Shown here: piece by piece, positions 1 to 7,262 of the stretch
How the letters are laid out: each line of letters starts with the position of its first letter
How positions within the stretch are numbered: the first letter of the stretch is position 1
Source of the DNA: an uncultured Microbacteriaceae bacterium
GTDB taxonomy: Bacteria; Actinomycetota; Actinomycetes; Actinomycetales; Microbacteriaceae
Assembly: GCA_946481135.1 (NCBI GenBank)
Contig: CAMLMQ010000134.1
Location: 1 to 8,465 of the forward strand
Direction of reading: 5' to 3'
DNA: 8,465 nt
Notes under the pieces: generated by a model
Told to the model about the DNA's origin: nothing
Seen by the model: only the letters and a program-made list of their open reading frames with translations
Database searches by the model: none
Program-made: the position numbers and the translations under genes

Positions 1-37
1 GTGGTCGAGTAGCGCGCGACGCGCGCGTGTCGAGACC
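1..37. repeat. Dispersed palindromic repeat, copy 1 (within the desulfurase reading frame)
   Basis: Matches 31 of 37 positions of the copy at 2475-2511. It begins GTGGTCGAGTAGCG and ends GCGTGTCGAGACC. Positions 12-17 pair with 21-26 (GCGCGC with GCGCGC) around a 3-base loop, and an outer TCGA/TCGA pairing (5-8 with 30-33) is separated by a 3x3 internal loop. The first base of the full element would lie just left of the window. It is read in frame with the desulfurase, giving residues just before the PRILTS strand. I recall this kind of element as common in Microbacteriaceae genomes, but copy number cannot be seen here. Confidence 0.75.
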
Positions 38-944
38 TCGCATCCTCACCTCCTGCGCCGAGCACCACGCGACCCTCGACTCGGTGGAGTGGCTCGCCCG
101 CCACGAGGGCGCGGTGATCGACTGGGTCGACGTGGATGCCGTGGGCCGGCTCTCGCTCGACTCGCTGCGGTCGGCGCTCGCCCGCGACCCCGAGGGCATC
201 TCGCTCGCGTCGTTCCTGTGGGCGAACAACGAGGTCGGCACGATCCAGCCGGTGCGCGAGCTCGTCGAACTCTGCCACGCGGCCGGCGTGCCCGTACACC
301 TCGACGCGGTCGCCGCCTACGGCGCGATCCCGGTCGAGCCGCACGCGGTCGGCGCCGACCTCGTGTCGGTCTCGGCGCACAAGATCGGCGGACCCGTCGG
401 TGTCGGGGCCCTCGTCGTCGCCCGCACGGCGACCGTCGAGCCGCTGCTGCACGGCGGCGACCAGCAGCGCGCGCGTTCCGGCACGCAGGACGCCGCGGGA
501 GTCGCCGCGTTCGGCGAGGCCGCGTCGCGCATCCCGGGCGATGTCGCGGCGCTCGCCGGGCGACGCGACCGGCTCATCGCGGGGCTCGCCGGCATCCCGG
601 GCGCGGTCGTGCGCGGCGACCACGACCCGGCCGGCCGCCTGCCGGGCAATGCCCACGCGACCTTCGCCGGTGCCGACGGCGACGCGCTGCTCTACCTGCT
701 CGACCGCGAGGGCTTCTCGGTGTCGACCGGCTCGGCGTGCCAGGCGGGCGTCGCCGAGGTGTCGCACGTGCTGCGGGCGATGGGCGTGCCCGACCACGAA
801 GCCCGTGGCGCCCTGCGCTTCACACTCGGCGCCGACACGACCGACGACGACATCGACGCGCTGCTCGCCGCCCTGCCCGGCGTGCTCGCGACCGCGCGGG
901 GGGCTACTCCGGCGCGGGAGGCTAGTCCAGGTCGAACTGGATGA
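1..944 (+). CDS. Cysteine desulfurase (NifS/IscS-like), 5' end outside the window
   Basis: PLP enzyme that takes sulfur from L-cysteine as a protein persulfide, releasing alanine. The frame is open to the left edge, so the roughly 90 N-terminal residues of the family (with the AATTP and SGGTEADN motifs) are missing. The GTG at 27 is an internal codon rather than a credible start. Counting from that GTG: EHHA (His14, stacks on PLP), WANNEVGT at 65-72, DAVAAYG with PLP-binding Asp93, SAHKIGGP with Schiff-base Lys119, RSGT at 150-153, and STGSAC with catalytic Cys238. The usual Gln of the DATQS motif is Ala here (residue 96). mnmA follows 420 bp downstream on the same strand with a divergent cupin between, and sulfur delivery to MnmA is the likely role (inference). 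The tail overlaps the convergent cupin by 23 bases. Assignment to the family is firm; IscS, SufS or YrvO subtype is not settled. Confidence 0.9.
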   Translation, partial: GRVARDARVSRPRILTSCAEHHATLDSVEWLARHEGAVIDWVDVDAVGRLSLDSLRSALARDPEGISLASFLWANNEVGTIQPVRELVELCHAAGVPVHLDAVAAYGAIPVEPHAVGADLVSVSAHKIGGPVGVGALVVARTATVEPLLHGGDQQRARSGTQDAAGVAAFGEAASRIPGDVAALAGRRDRLIAGLAGIPGAVVRGDHDPAGRLPGNAHATFAGADGDALLYLLDREGFSVSTGSACQAGVAEVSHVLRAMGVPDHEARGALRFTLGADTTDDDIDALLAALPGVLATARGATPAREASPGRTG

Positions 945-1293
945 TCTCGGGGCTCGCGTGGATGCACACCATCCTCAGCGGGCCGTCGCCGGTCGCCGTG
1001 AAGCCGTGGTGGCGGCGCGCGGGAACCGTGAACAGATGCCCGGCCTCGGCATCCAGCTCCTCGACGTGCGTGTCGACGGCGTCGCCCTCCGCGTCGCCCA
1101 GCCGGAACCGCACCGTGCCGGCGATCACGAGCCACGTCTCGGAGTACGGATGCCAGTGCAGGCCCGGGCCCGTTCCGGGATCGTTGTCGACCGCGAAGAG
1201 CGAGACGCCCGCGTCGTAGGGGGCGCCCTCGAACCGGGCGGTGCGGCCGGGCCCGGCGGGGATGAAGTCGTCGATGCGCAGCAGCTCCGGCAT
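922..1293 (-). CDS. Small single-domain cupin protein
   Basis: 123-residue single cupin barrel. Motif 1 is [16 protein letters not shown] (residues 44-59), with His46, His48 and Glu52 as probable metal ligands. Motif 2 is [14 protein letters not shown] (residues 85-98), with His95 or His96 as the fourth ligand. No second domain, signal peptide or membrane segment is visible, so it is probably a cytoplasmic metal-binding protein or small enzyme. Substrate and reaction cannot be told from the sequence. The ATG at 1293 is preceded by TAGCGT with 6 bases between, and no well-placed ribosome binding site exists, so a leaderless transcript is likely. It diverges from mnmA and converges on the desulfurase. 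The HWHPYSET...VIAG motif is typical of stand-alone cupins in actinobacteria. The fold is confident, the role unknown. Confidence 0.85.
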   Translation of the reverse strand: MPELLRIDDFIPAGPGRTARFEGAPYDAGVSLFAVDNDPGTGPGLHWHPYSETWLVIAGTVRFRLGDAEGDAVDTHVEELDAEAGHLFTVPARRHHGFTATGDGPLRMVCIHASPEIIQFDLD

Positions 1294-1299
1294 GCTCCG

Positions 1300-1305
1300 A
1301 CGCTA
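1300..1305 (-). promoter_or_regulatory. Putative -10 element of the cupin gene (leaderless)
   Basis: Read on the minus strand the hexamer is TAGCGT, which fits TAnnnT. It lies 6 bases before the cupin ATG, so initiation would fall at or next to the start codon. No clear -35 hexamer is visible. Confidence 0.45.
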
Positions 1306-1308
1306 GCT

Positions 1309-1343
1309 CCGGTCGGGGACGCCCGGAAAGCGTCCCCCACCGG
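1309..1343. promoter_or_regulatory. Long dyad between divergent cupin and mnmA promoters
   Basis: CCGGT (1309-1313) pairs with ACCGG (1339-1343). After one C/C mismatch, GGGGACGC (1315-1322) pairs perfectly with GCGTCCCC (1330-1337) around a 7-base loop (CCGGAAA). That is 13 pairs with one interruption inside a 71-base divergent gap. It overlaps where the -35 regions of both genes would lie, and no T-run follows on either strand. An operator for a dimeric regulator is the best guess; transcribed hairpin function is less likely because the predicted transcripts start beyond it. Confidence 0.5.
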
Positions 1344-1351
1344 TCACCGCC

Positions 1352-1357
1352 TACCCT
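1352..1357 (+). promoter_or_regulatory. Putative -10 element of mnmA (leaderless)
   Basis: TACCCT fits TAnnnT and ends 7 bases before the mnmA ATG at 1365. No purine-rich ribosome binding site sits between them, which suggests transcription begins at or next to the start codon. A -35 element is not evident. Confidence 0.45.
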
Positions 1358-1364
1358 GGAACCC

Positions 1365-2486
1365 ATGAGGGTTCTCGCGGCGATGAGCGGCGGCGTCGAC
1401 AGCGCCGTCGCGGCCGCGCGCGCCGTCGAGGCCGGGCACGACGTCGTCGGGGTGCACCTCGCGCTCTCCCGGCAGCGCGGCACGCTGCGCACCGGGTCGC
1501 GGGGCTGCTGCACGATCGAGGACGCGATGGATGCCCGCCGCGCCGCGAACCTCCTCGGCATCCCGTTCTACGTGTGGGACTTCAGCGAGCGCTTCGCGGA
1601 GGACGTCGTCGACGACTTCGTCGCCGAGTACACCGCCGGACGCACCCCGAACCCGTGCCTGCGCTGCAACGAGAAGATCAAGTTCGCGGCGCTCATGGAG
1701 AAGGCCCTCGCGCTCGGCTTCGACGCCGTCGCGACCGGCCACTACGCCGACATCCGTGTGCGGCCCGACGGCTCGCGCGAGCTGCACCGCGCCGCGACGT
1801 GGGCGAAGGACCAGTCGTACGTGCTCGGGGTGCTCACGGCCGACCAGCTCGCGCACGCGATGTTCCCGCTCGGCGCGACGCCCTCGAAGGACGAGGTGCG
1901 CGCCGAGGCCGCCGCCCGGGGGCTCACGGTCGCGCAGAAGCCCGACTCCCACGACATCTGCTTCATCCCCGACGGCGACACGCGCGGCTGGCTCGCCGAA
2001 CGCGTGGGCCTCGAGCCCGGCGCCATTCTCGACCGCGCCGGGGAGCGCATCGGCACCCACCGCGGCGCGGCGGCGTTCACGGTCGGGCAGCGCAAGGGAC
2101 TCGACATCGGCTACCCCGCGCCCGACGGCAAGCCGCGCTACGTGCTGGAGGTGCGACCCGTCTCGAACGAGGTCGTCGTGGGCCCCCGCGAGGCGCTCGC
2201 CGTGGGGGAGCTCGCGGGGTCGCGCATCTCGTGGGCGGGGGCACCGCCGGAGGATGCCGCCATCCCGTTCGACTGCGACGTGCAGGTGCGCGCGCACGGC
2301 GACCCCGTGCCCGCGACCGCCCGCGTCGCCGACGGCGAGCTCGTCGTCACCCTGCGCGAACCGCTCGACGGAGTCGCGCCGGGCCAGAGCGCCGTGCTCT
2401 ACGTCGGCACGCGCGTGCTCGGCCAGTGCACGATCGACCGCACCGTCTCCGCCCTCGCCCCCGTGCCCGCCCCGGTGGTCGAGTAG
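1365..2486 (+). CDS. mnmA: tRNA-specific 2-thiouridylase MnmA
   Basis: 373 residues, the normal length. MnmA adenylates wobble U34 of Lys, Glu and Gln tRNAs and replaces its O2 with sulfur received as persulfide. Visible signatures: PP-loop SGGVDS (8-13) that binds [17 protein letters not shown] (94-107), in which Cys101 corresponds to the first catalytic cysteine; GHYA (125-128); KDQSYVL (148-154); and [10 protein letters not shown] (195-204) with persulfide-forming Cys199. The C-terminal beta-barrel region begins near FTVGQRKGL (238-246). An ATG start at 1365 leaves only the short MRVLAAM lead before the PP-loop, as in relatives. The last codons (VVE then TAG) are supplied by the palindromic repeat that begins at 2474. 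The nearby desulfurase is the probable sulfur donor. Codon use is strongly GC-ending; both GAT Asp codons I found (against some 26 GAC) lie inside GGATGCC. Confidence 0.97.
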   Translation: MRVLAAMSGGVDSAVAAARAVEAGHDVVGVHLALSRQRGTLRTGSRGCCTIEDAMDARRAANLLGIPFYVWDFSERFAEDVVDDFVAEYTAGRTPNPCLRCNEKIKFAALMEKALALGFDAVATGHYADIRVRPDGSRELHRAATWAKDQSYVLGVLTADQLAHAMFPLGATPSKDEVRAEAAARGLTVAQKPDSHDICFIPDGDTRGWLAERVGLEPGAILDRAGERIGTHRGAAAFTVGQRKGLDIGYPAPDGKPRYVLEVRPVSNEVVVGPREALAVGELAGSRISWAGAPPEDAAIPFDCDVQVRAHGDPVPATARVADGELVVTLREPLDGVAPGQSAVLYVGTRVLGQCTIDRTVSALAPVPAPVVE

Positions 2487-2511
2487 CGGCTGAAGGCCGC
2501 GTGTCGAGACC
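2474..2511. repeat. Dispersed palindromic repeat, copy 2 (overlaps the mnmA stop)
   Basis: Second copy of the element seen at the left edge, with the leading G visible. The outer parts are identical to copy 1 while the inner stem is changed as a pair: GCGGCT (2486-2491) pairs with GGCCGC (2495-2500) around GAA. It provides the last three sense codons and the stop of mnmA. On the mRNA it would form a hairpin right at the stop codon and may stabilise the 3' end or aid termination (inference); no U-run follows. Confidence 0.8.
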
Positions 2512-2516
2512 CCACC

Positions 2517-2539
2517 CGACACAGGACATTCTCGTGTCG
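2517..2539. repeat. Short inverted repeat in the mnmA-ligA gap
   Basis: CGACAC (2517-2522) pairs with GTGTCG (2534-2539) across an 11-base loop. It is a weak structure on its own, directly after the palindromic repeat. No function can be assigned. Confidence 0.3.
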
Positions 2540-2551
2540 CTGTCGAGCGCT

Positions 2552-2570
2552 GGCGGGTTGTCTACACCCG

Positions 2571-2572
<2 letters not shown>
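2552..2572. promoter_or_regulatory. Hairpin upstream of ligA: operator or terminator-like
   Basis: GGCGGGT (2552-2558) pairs perfectly with ACCCGCC (2566-2572) around TGTCTAC. It could end read-through from mnmA, though no T-run follows. Alternatively it is a dyad operator, because its centre lies about 45 bases before the predicted ligA transcription start and its edge touches the possible -35 region. Confidence 0.4.
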
Positions 2573-4934
<2,362 letters not shown>

Positions 4935-4938
4935 CGTC

Positions 4939-4985
4939 GGCCGCCGACCCGGCACGACGGACTCCGTCGTGCCGTCGCGGCGGCC
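4939..4985 (+). terminator. Strong hairpin just after ligA, probable terminator
   Basis: Starts 4 bases after the ligA stop. The core GGCACGACGG (4951-4960) pairs perfectly with CCGTCGTGCC (4964-4973) around a 3-base loop. Below it GAC (4946-4948) pairs with GTC (4974-4976), and GGCCGCC (4939-4945) pairs with GGCGGCC (4979-4985), with 2-base bulges on each side. That gives 20 pairs in 47 bases. No U-run follows, as is common for terminators in high-GC actinobacteria. The hairpin is certain; its action as a terminator is inferred. Confidence 0.65.
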
Positions 4986-5316
4986 ACCGCCCCCGAGGGG
5001 TAGGCCCGGCGGGCGATCGGGGTACACCGGCTCGAGATTGGTGACGCCGACCGCGTCATAGTCGCGGCCCGTGGCCGTCTCTTGTGTGAGACAACCGAGC
5101 GGATGCGGGTCCGCCCGGGGTCCGGCCGGCGGTGCGCCGGAGCGTGGTTCCTGATCCTCCACGCCCGGCGCGCCGCCTCTTCGCCGCCGACGCGCGGTCG
5201 CCACGTGCAGGTTCGGGCGGCGCGCGGCGGCCGAGCGCGGGGATCACGATTCGGGGGACAGAAGGGGGCAGACGGGCGGCGGGCGAGCGGCTTCGGAATC
5301 CGTTGCGGCGGGTTCC

Positions 5317-5337
5317 CGGATGCGGTCGCGGCATCCG
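5317..5337. repeat. Inverted repeat built from GGATGC/GCATCC
   Basis: CGGATGC (5317-5323) pairs with GCATCCG (5331-5337) around a 7-base loop. Both arms contain the hexamer that is enriched throughout the window. Confidence 0.4.
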
Positions 5338-5344
5338 CCTCCTA

Positions 5345-5397
5345 CCCCCATACCGGGGGACAAAATCGACGAGATGCCCCCGAAAAGGGGGACAGAA
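5345..5397. repeat. Two similar C5/G5 hairpin units, 32 bp apart
   Basis: Unit 1 is CCCCC-ATACC-GGGGG followed by ACAAAA (5345-5365). Unit 2 is CCCCC-GAAAA-GGGGG followed by ACAGAA (5377-5397). They start exactly 32 bp apart, about three helical turns. The 11-mer GGGGGACAGAA of unit 2 also occurs at 5253-5263. They lie about 70-120 bp upstream of the hydrolase -10 hexamer, which would suit activator or repressor sites. This is pattern only; no matching regulator is known to me. Confidence 0.45.
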
Positions 5398-5464
5398 CCT
5401 GGCTTTCTGGGCGTTTTCCGAGCGTGAGCCGAAACCGCCCCCCTTTCGGGTGCCAACCTGACCC

Positions 5465-5470
5465 TAGAAT
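5465..5470 (+). promoter_or_regulatory. Putative -10 element for the DUF1023 hydrolase
   Basis: TAGAAT is a close match to TATAAT and lies 56 bases before the ATG at 5527. Transcription would start near 5477, giving a leader of about 50 bases, unlike the leaderless pattern of the neighbours. No clear -35 hexamer is seen. Confidence 0.45.
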
Positions 5471-5526
5471 GCGGGGTAGTACGGTGACGCCCGTTACCCC
5501 CGACGGAGCGCGCCGCACGCTGGGCG

Positions 5527-6945
5527 ATGGGACAACCCGACGTGCTGGACGTCACGGCGTTTTTCCTCACCCCGGTGATCGCCGCGAGCCTCGCCGGGGC
5601 TCTCGGCATGTCCCCCCTTCCCGCCGTCTCGGCGGCCGCGATCGCGGAGGGTCTGTCCCGGCCCGCCGCCGTCGCGTCCGCCACGGTCGCCGCGGGTGGT
5701 CCGTCGGGAGTCGACGCCGGCATCCCGCAGCCGTTCATCGGACCCGACCCGGTCGGGGGCGGCTCGTCGCTGTCGACGATCGCCCGCCTCGACGGGGTCG
5801 CGCTGCTCGACCAGCTCGTACGGCTGCCGCGTGACGAGCGCAGCCGGTTCATCGCGAGCTACCCGGAGGCGATCGGTGAGCTCACCGCGACCCCGCCGTC
5901 GGCATCCGCCGTCGCCGCGTGGTGGGCGCGCACCGCGGCGGTCGCGCGTGCCGCGCTCGTCTCCGACCTGCCGGCCGTCGTCGGCAACCTCGAGGGGCTG
6001 CCGTACACGGTGCGCGACAGCGCCAACCGCGTCGCGCTCTCGTCGACCGTCGTCGACCTCCGTCGTCAGCTCGACGCCGGGGTCGGTCGGGCGATGGAGG
6101 ACGAGCTGCGGGCTCGCCTGAAGATGCTCGCGTCGATCGAGGACGCGCTGCGCACGGGGGCGTCGGGGGAGCGACGCAGCCTCGTGTCGCTCGACGTCAC
6201 CGGCCAGGGTCGGGCGGTCATCGCCGTCGGCGACCTCGCCGCCGCCGACTACGTCACGTTCTTCGTGCCCGGCATGTACGTCGGCGTGCGCGAGCAGCTC
6301 GTCGACTGGACCGGCAACGCCGAGACGTCGTTGCTCGAGCAGCGCGCGTGGCTCGACCGCCTCGACCTGCCCGGCGAGGTCGCGACCGTCGCGTGGATCG
6401 GCTACCACACGCCGACGATCGTCAACATCTCGTCGCTCGACCTCGCCTACCAGGGCCGGGATGCCCTCACCGGGTCGCTGCAGGGCCTCGACGCGCTGCG
6501 CGGCGACGCGGCGCCGTTCGTGTCGATCGTCGCCCACTCGTACGGCTCGACGGCTGCGATGCTCGCCCTGCAGGAGAACGACGTCACGGTCGATGCGCTC
6601 GTGCTCGTCGGCTCGCCGGGCAGCCCGGCGACGAGCGTCGACGACCTCAAGGTCACGGGCGGCAACGTGTGGGTGGCGGCGGCCGACTCCGACCCGATCC
6701 CGCACAGCGGCGTGTTCGGCTCGCAGCCGCTCGACCCCGAGTTCGGCGCGAACCGCTTCTCGGTGCGCGGCGGCACCGACCCGATCACGGGGCAGCGTCT
6801 CGCCGACATCAGCGGGCACGTCTACTACTTCTGGCCCGGAACCACGGCGGTGCGCAACACGGCGCTCATCGCGATCGGGCAGGGCTCGCTCGTGTCGACC
6901 GACGGCGGCACCGGGTCGATGCTCGCGAAGGCGTCGAGTCGTTAG
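5527..6945 (+). CDS. Alpha/beta hydrolase, DUF1023 (Abhydrolase_8) type
   Basis: 472 residues. The C-terminal half (about 230-455) is an alpha/beta hydrolase of the DUF1023 type, a family with no known substrate. Landmarks: NLEGLPYTVRDSANR (154-168), a motif that precedes the hydrolase domain; YVTFFVPGM (242-250); AWIGYHTP (289-296); LDLAYQGRDAL (305-314); nucleophile motif AHSYGS with Ser338; AAADSDPIP (385-392) with Asp387 or Asp389 as probable acid; and SGH with His431 as probable base. The N-terminus (about 9-40) is hydrophobic and alanine-rich but carries no positive charge, so it is a poor signal peptide and may be a membrane or packing segment. The ATG at 5527 is the only usual start after the in-frame TGA at 5485; a GGAG lies about 18 bases upstream, too far to be a good ribosome site. 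It ends 17 bases before gatC. The family is confident, the role unknown. Confidence 0.85.
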   Translation: MGQPDVLDVTAFFLTPVIAASLAGALGMSPLPAVSAAAIAEGLSRPAAVASATVAAGGPSGVDAGIPQPFIGPDPVGGGSSLSTIARLDGVALLDQLVRLPRDERSRFIASYPEAIGELTATPPSASAVAAWWARTAAVARAALVSDLPAVVGNLEGLPYTVRDSANRVALSSTVVDLRRQLDAGVGRAMEDELRARLKMLASIEDALRTGASGERRSLVSLDVTGQGRAVIAVGDLAAADYVTFFVPGMYVGVREQLVDWTGNAETSLLEQRAWLDRLDLPGEVATVAWIGYHTPTIVNISSLDLAYQGRDALTGSLQGLDALRGDAAPFVSIVAHSYGSTAAMLALQENDVTVDALVLVGSPGSPATSVDDLKVTGGNVWVAAADSDPIPHSGVFGSQPLDPEFGANRFSVRGGTDPITGQRLADISGHVYYFWPGTTAVRNTALIAIGQGSLVSTDGGTGSMLAKASSR

Positions 6946-6950
6946 CCTCG

Positions 6951-6956
6951 TAGACT
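6951..6956 (+). promoter_or_regulatory. Putative -10 element of the gatCA operon (leaderless)
   Basis: TAGACT fits TAnnnT and ends 6 bases before the GTG start of gatC. It fills most of the 17-base gap after the hydrolase, so gatC probably has its own promoter even though the gap is short enough for read-through. The -35 region would lie in the hydrolase 3' end and is not recognisable. Confidence 0.45.
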
Positions 6957-6962
6957 CCTCTG

Positions 6963-7262
6963 GTGCCGGATATCACCCCCGACGTCGTCTCCCATCTCGC
7001 CCACCTCTCGCGCATCGCGCTGACCGACGACGAGATCACGCGTCTCACCGGTGAGCTCGGGCAGATCGTCGAGTCGGTGGCGAAGGTCACCGAGGTCGCG
7101 ACGCCCGACGTGCCGGCGACGAGTCACCCGATCCCGCTCGGCACGGTGACCCGTGAGGATGTCGTCGGCGTGACGCTGACGAACGAGCAGGCCCTGTCGG
7201 GTGCTCCCGCGGCGGAGGCCGGCCAGTTCAAGGTCGCGAGCATCCTGGGGGAGGAGCAGTGA
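6963..7262 (+). CDS. gatC: Asp-tRNA(Asn)/Glu-tRNA(Gln) amidotransferase subunit GatC
   Basis: 99 residues, the usual size. GatC is the small belt-like subunit that wraps GatA and GatB and holds the amidotransferase together. Typical features: [16 protein letters not shown] (9-24), which matches the conserved N-terminal helix; a second helix with [12 protein letters not shown] (31-42); and the extended part with the conserved region around [10 protein letters not shown] (59-68). The start is GTG at 6963, fixed by the family N-terminus and by the TAGACT hexamer 6 bases upstream. The stop TGA overlaps the gatA GTG by four bases, showing translational coupling. The complex is needed where GlnRS or AsnRS is lacking, as in most actinobacteria for Gln. 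Confidence 0.96.
   Translation: MPDITPDVVSHLAHLSRIALTDDEITRLTGELGQIVESVAKVTEVATPDVPATSHPIPLGTVTREDVVGVTLTNEQALSGAPAAEAGQFKVASILGEEQ

Larger units (their letters stand above)
4986..5464. other. Long stretch without a convincing gene
   Basis: No open frame here resembles a known protein or has a plausible start and codon pattern; the long frames are arginine-rich shadows typical of high-GC DNA. It holds several small hairpins: GTCTC/GAGAC (5077-5092), CCGGCG/CGCCGG (5126-5140), CGGATGC/GCATCCG (5317-5337), and two C5/G5 hairpins at 5345-5359 and 5377-5391. I see no tRNA, rRNA, tmRNA or RNase P signature. It may carry regulatory sites, a small RNA or decayed DNA. Confidence 0.5.

Noticed and set aside
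5253..5397. Insertion-sequence terminal repeats
   Set aside because: No transposase frame, no matching outer inverted repeats and no target duplication could be found, so it is kept only as a possibility in a finding.
5345..5450. C-rich hairpins as an actinobacterial 6C RNA
   Set aside because: The C-runs here are paired with G-runs in the stems, whereas 6C RNA carries its C-runs in loops; the match fails.
5082..5834. 250-residue plus-strand frame covering the gap and the hydrolase start
   Set aside because: It overlaps the hydrolase in another frame and is arginine-rich without recognisable motifs. The DUF1023 frame is clearly the real one.
5494..6819. 441-residue minus-strand frame opposite the hydrolase
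   Set aside because: Composition is that of an antisense shadow (Arg, Asp, Val rich), while the plus frame has a complete hydrolase triad.
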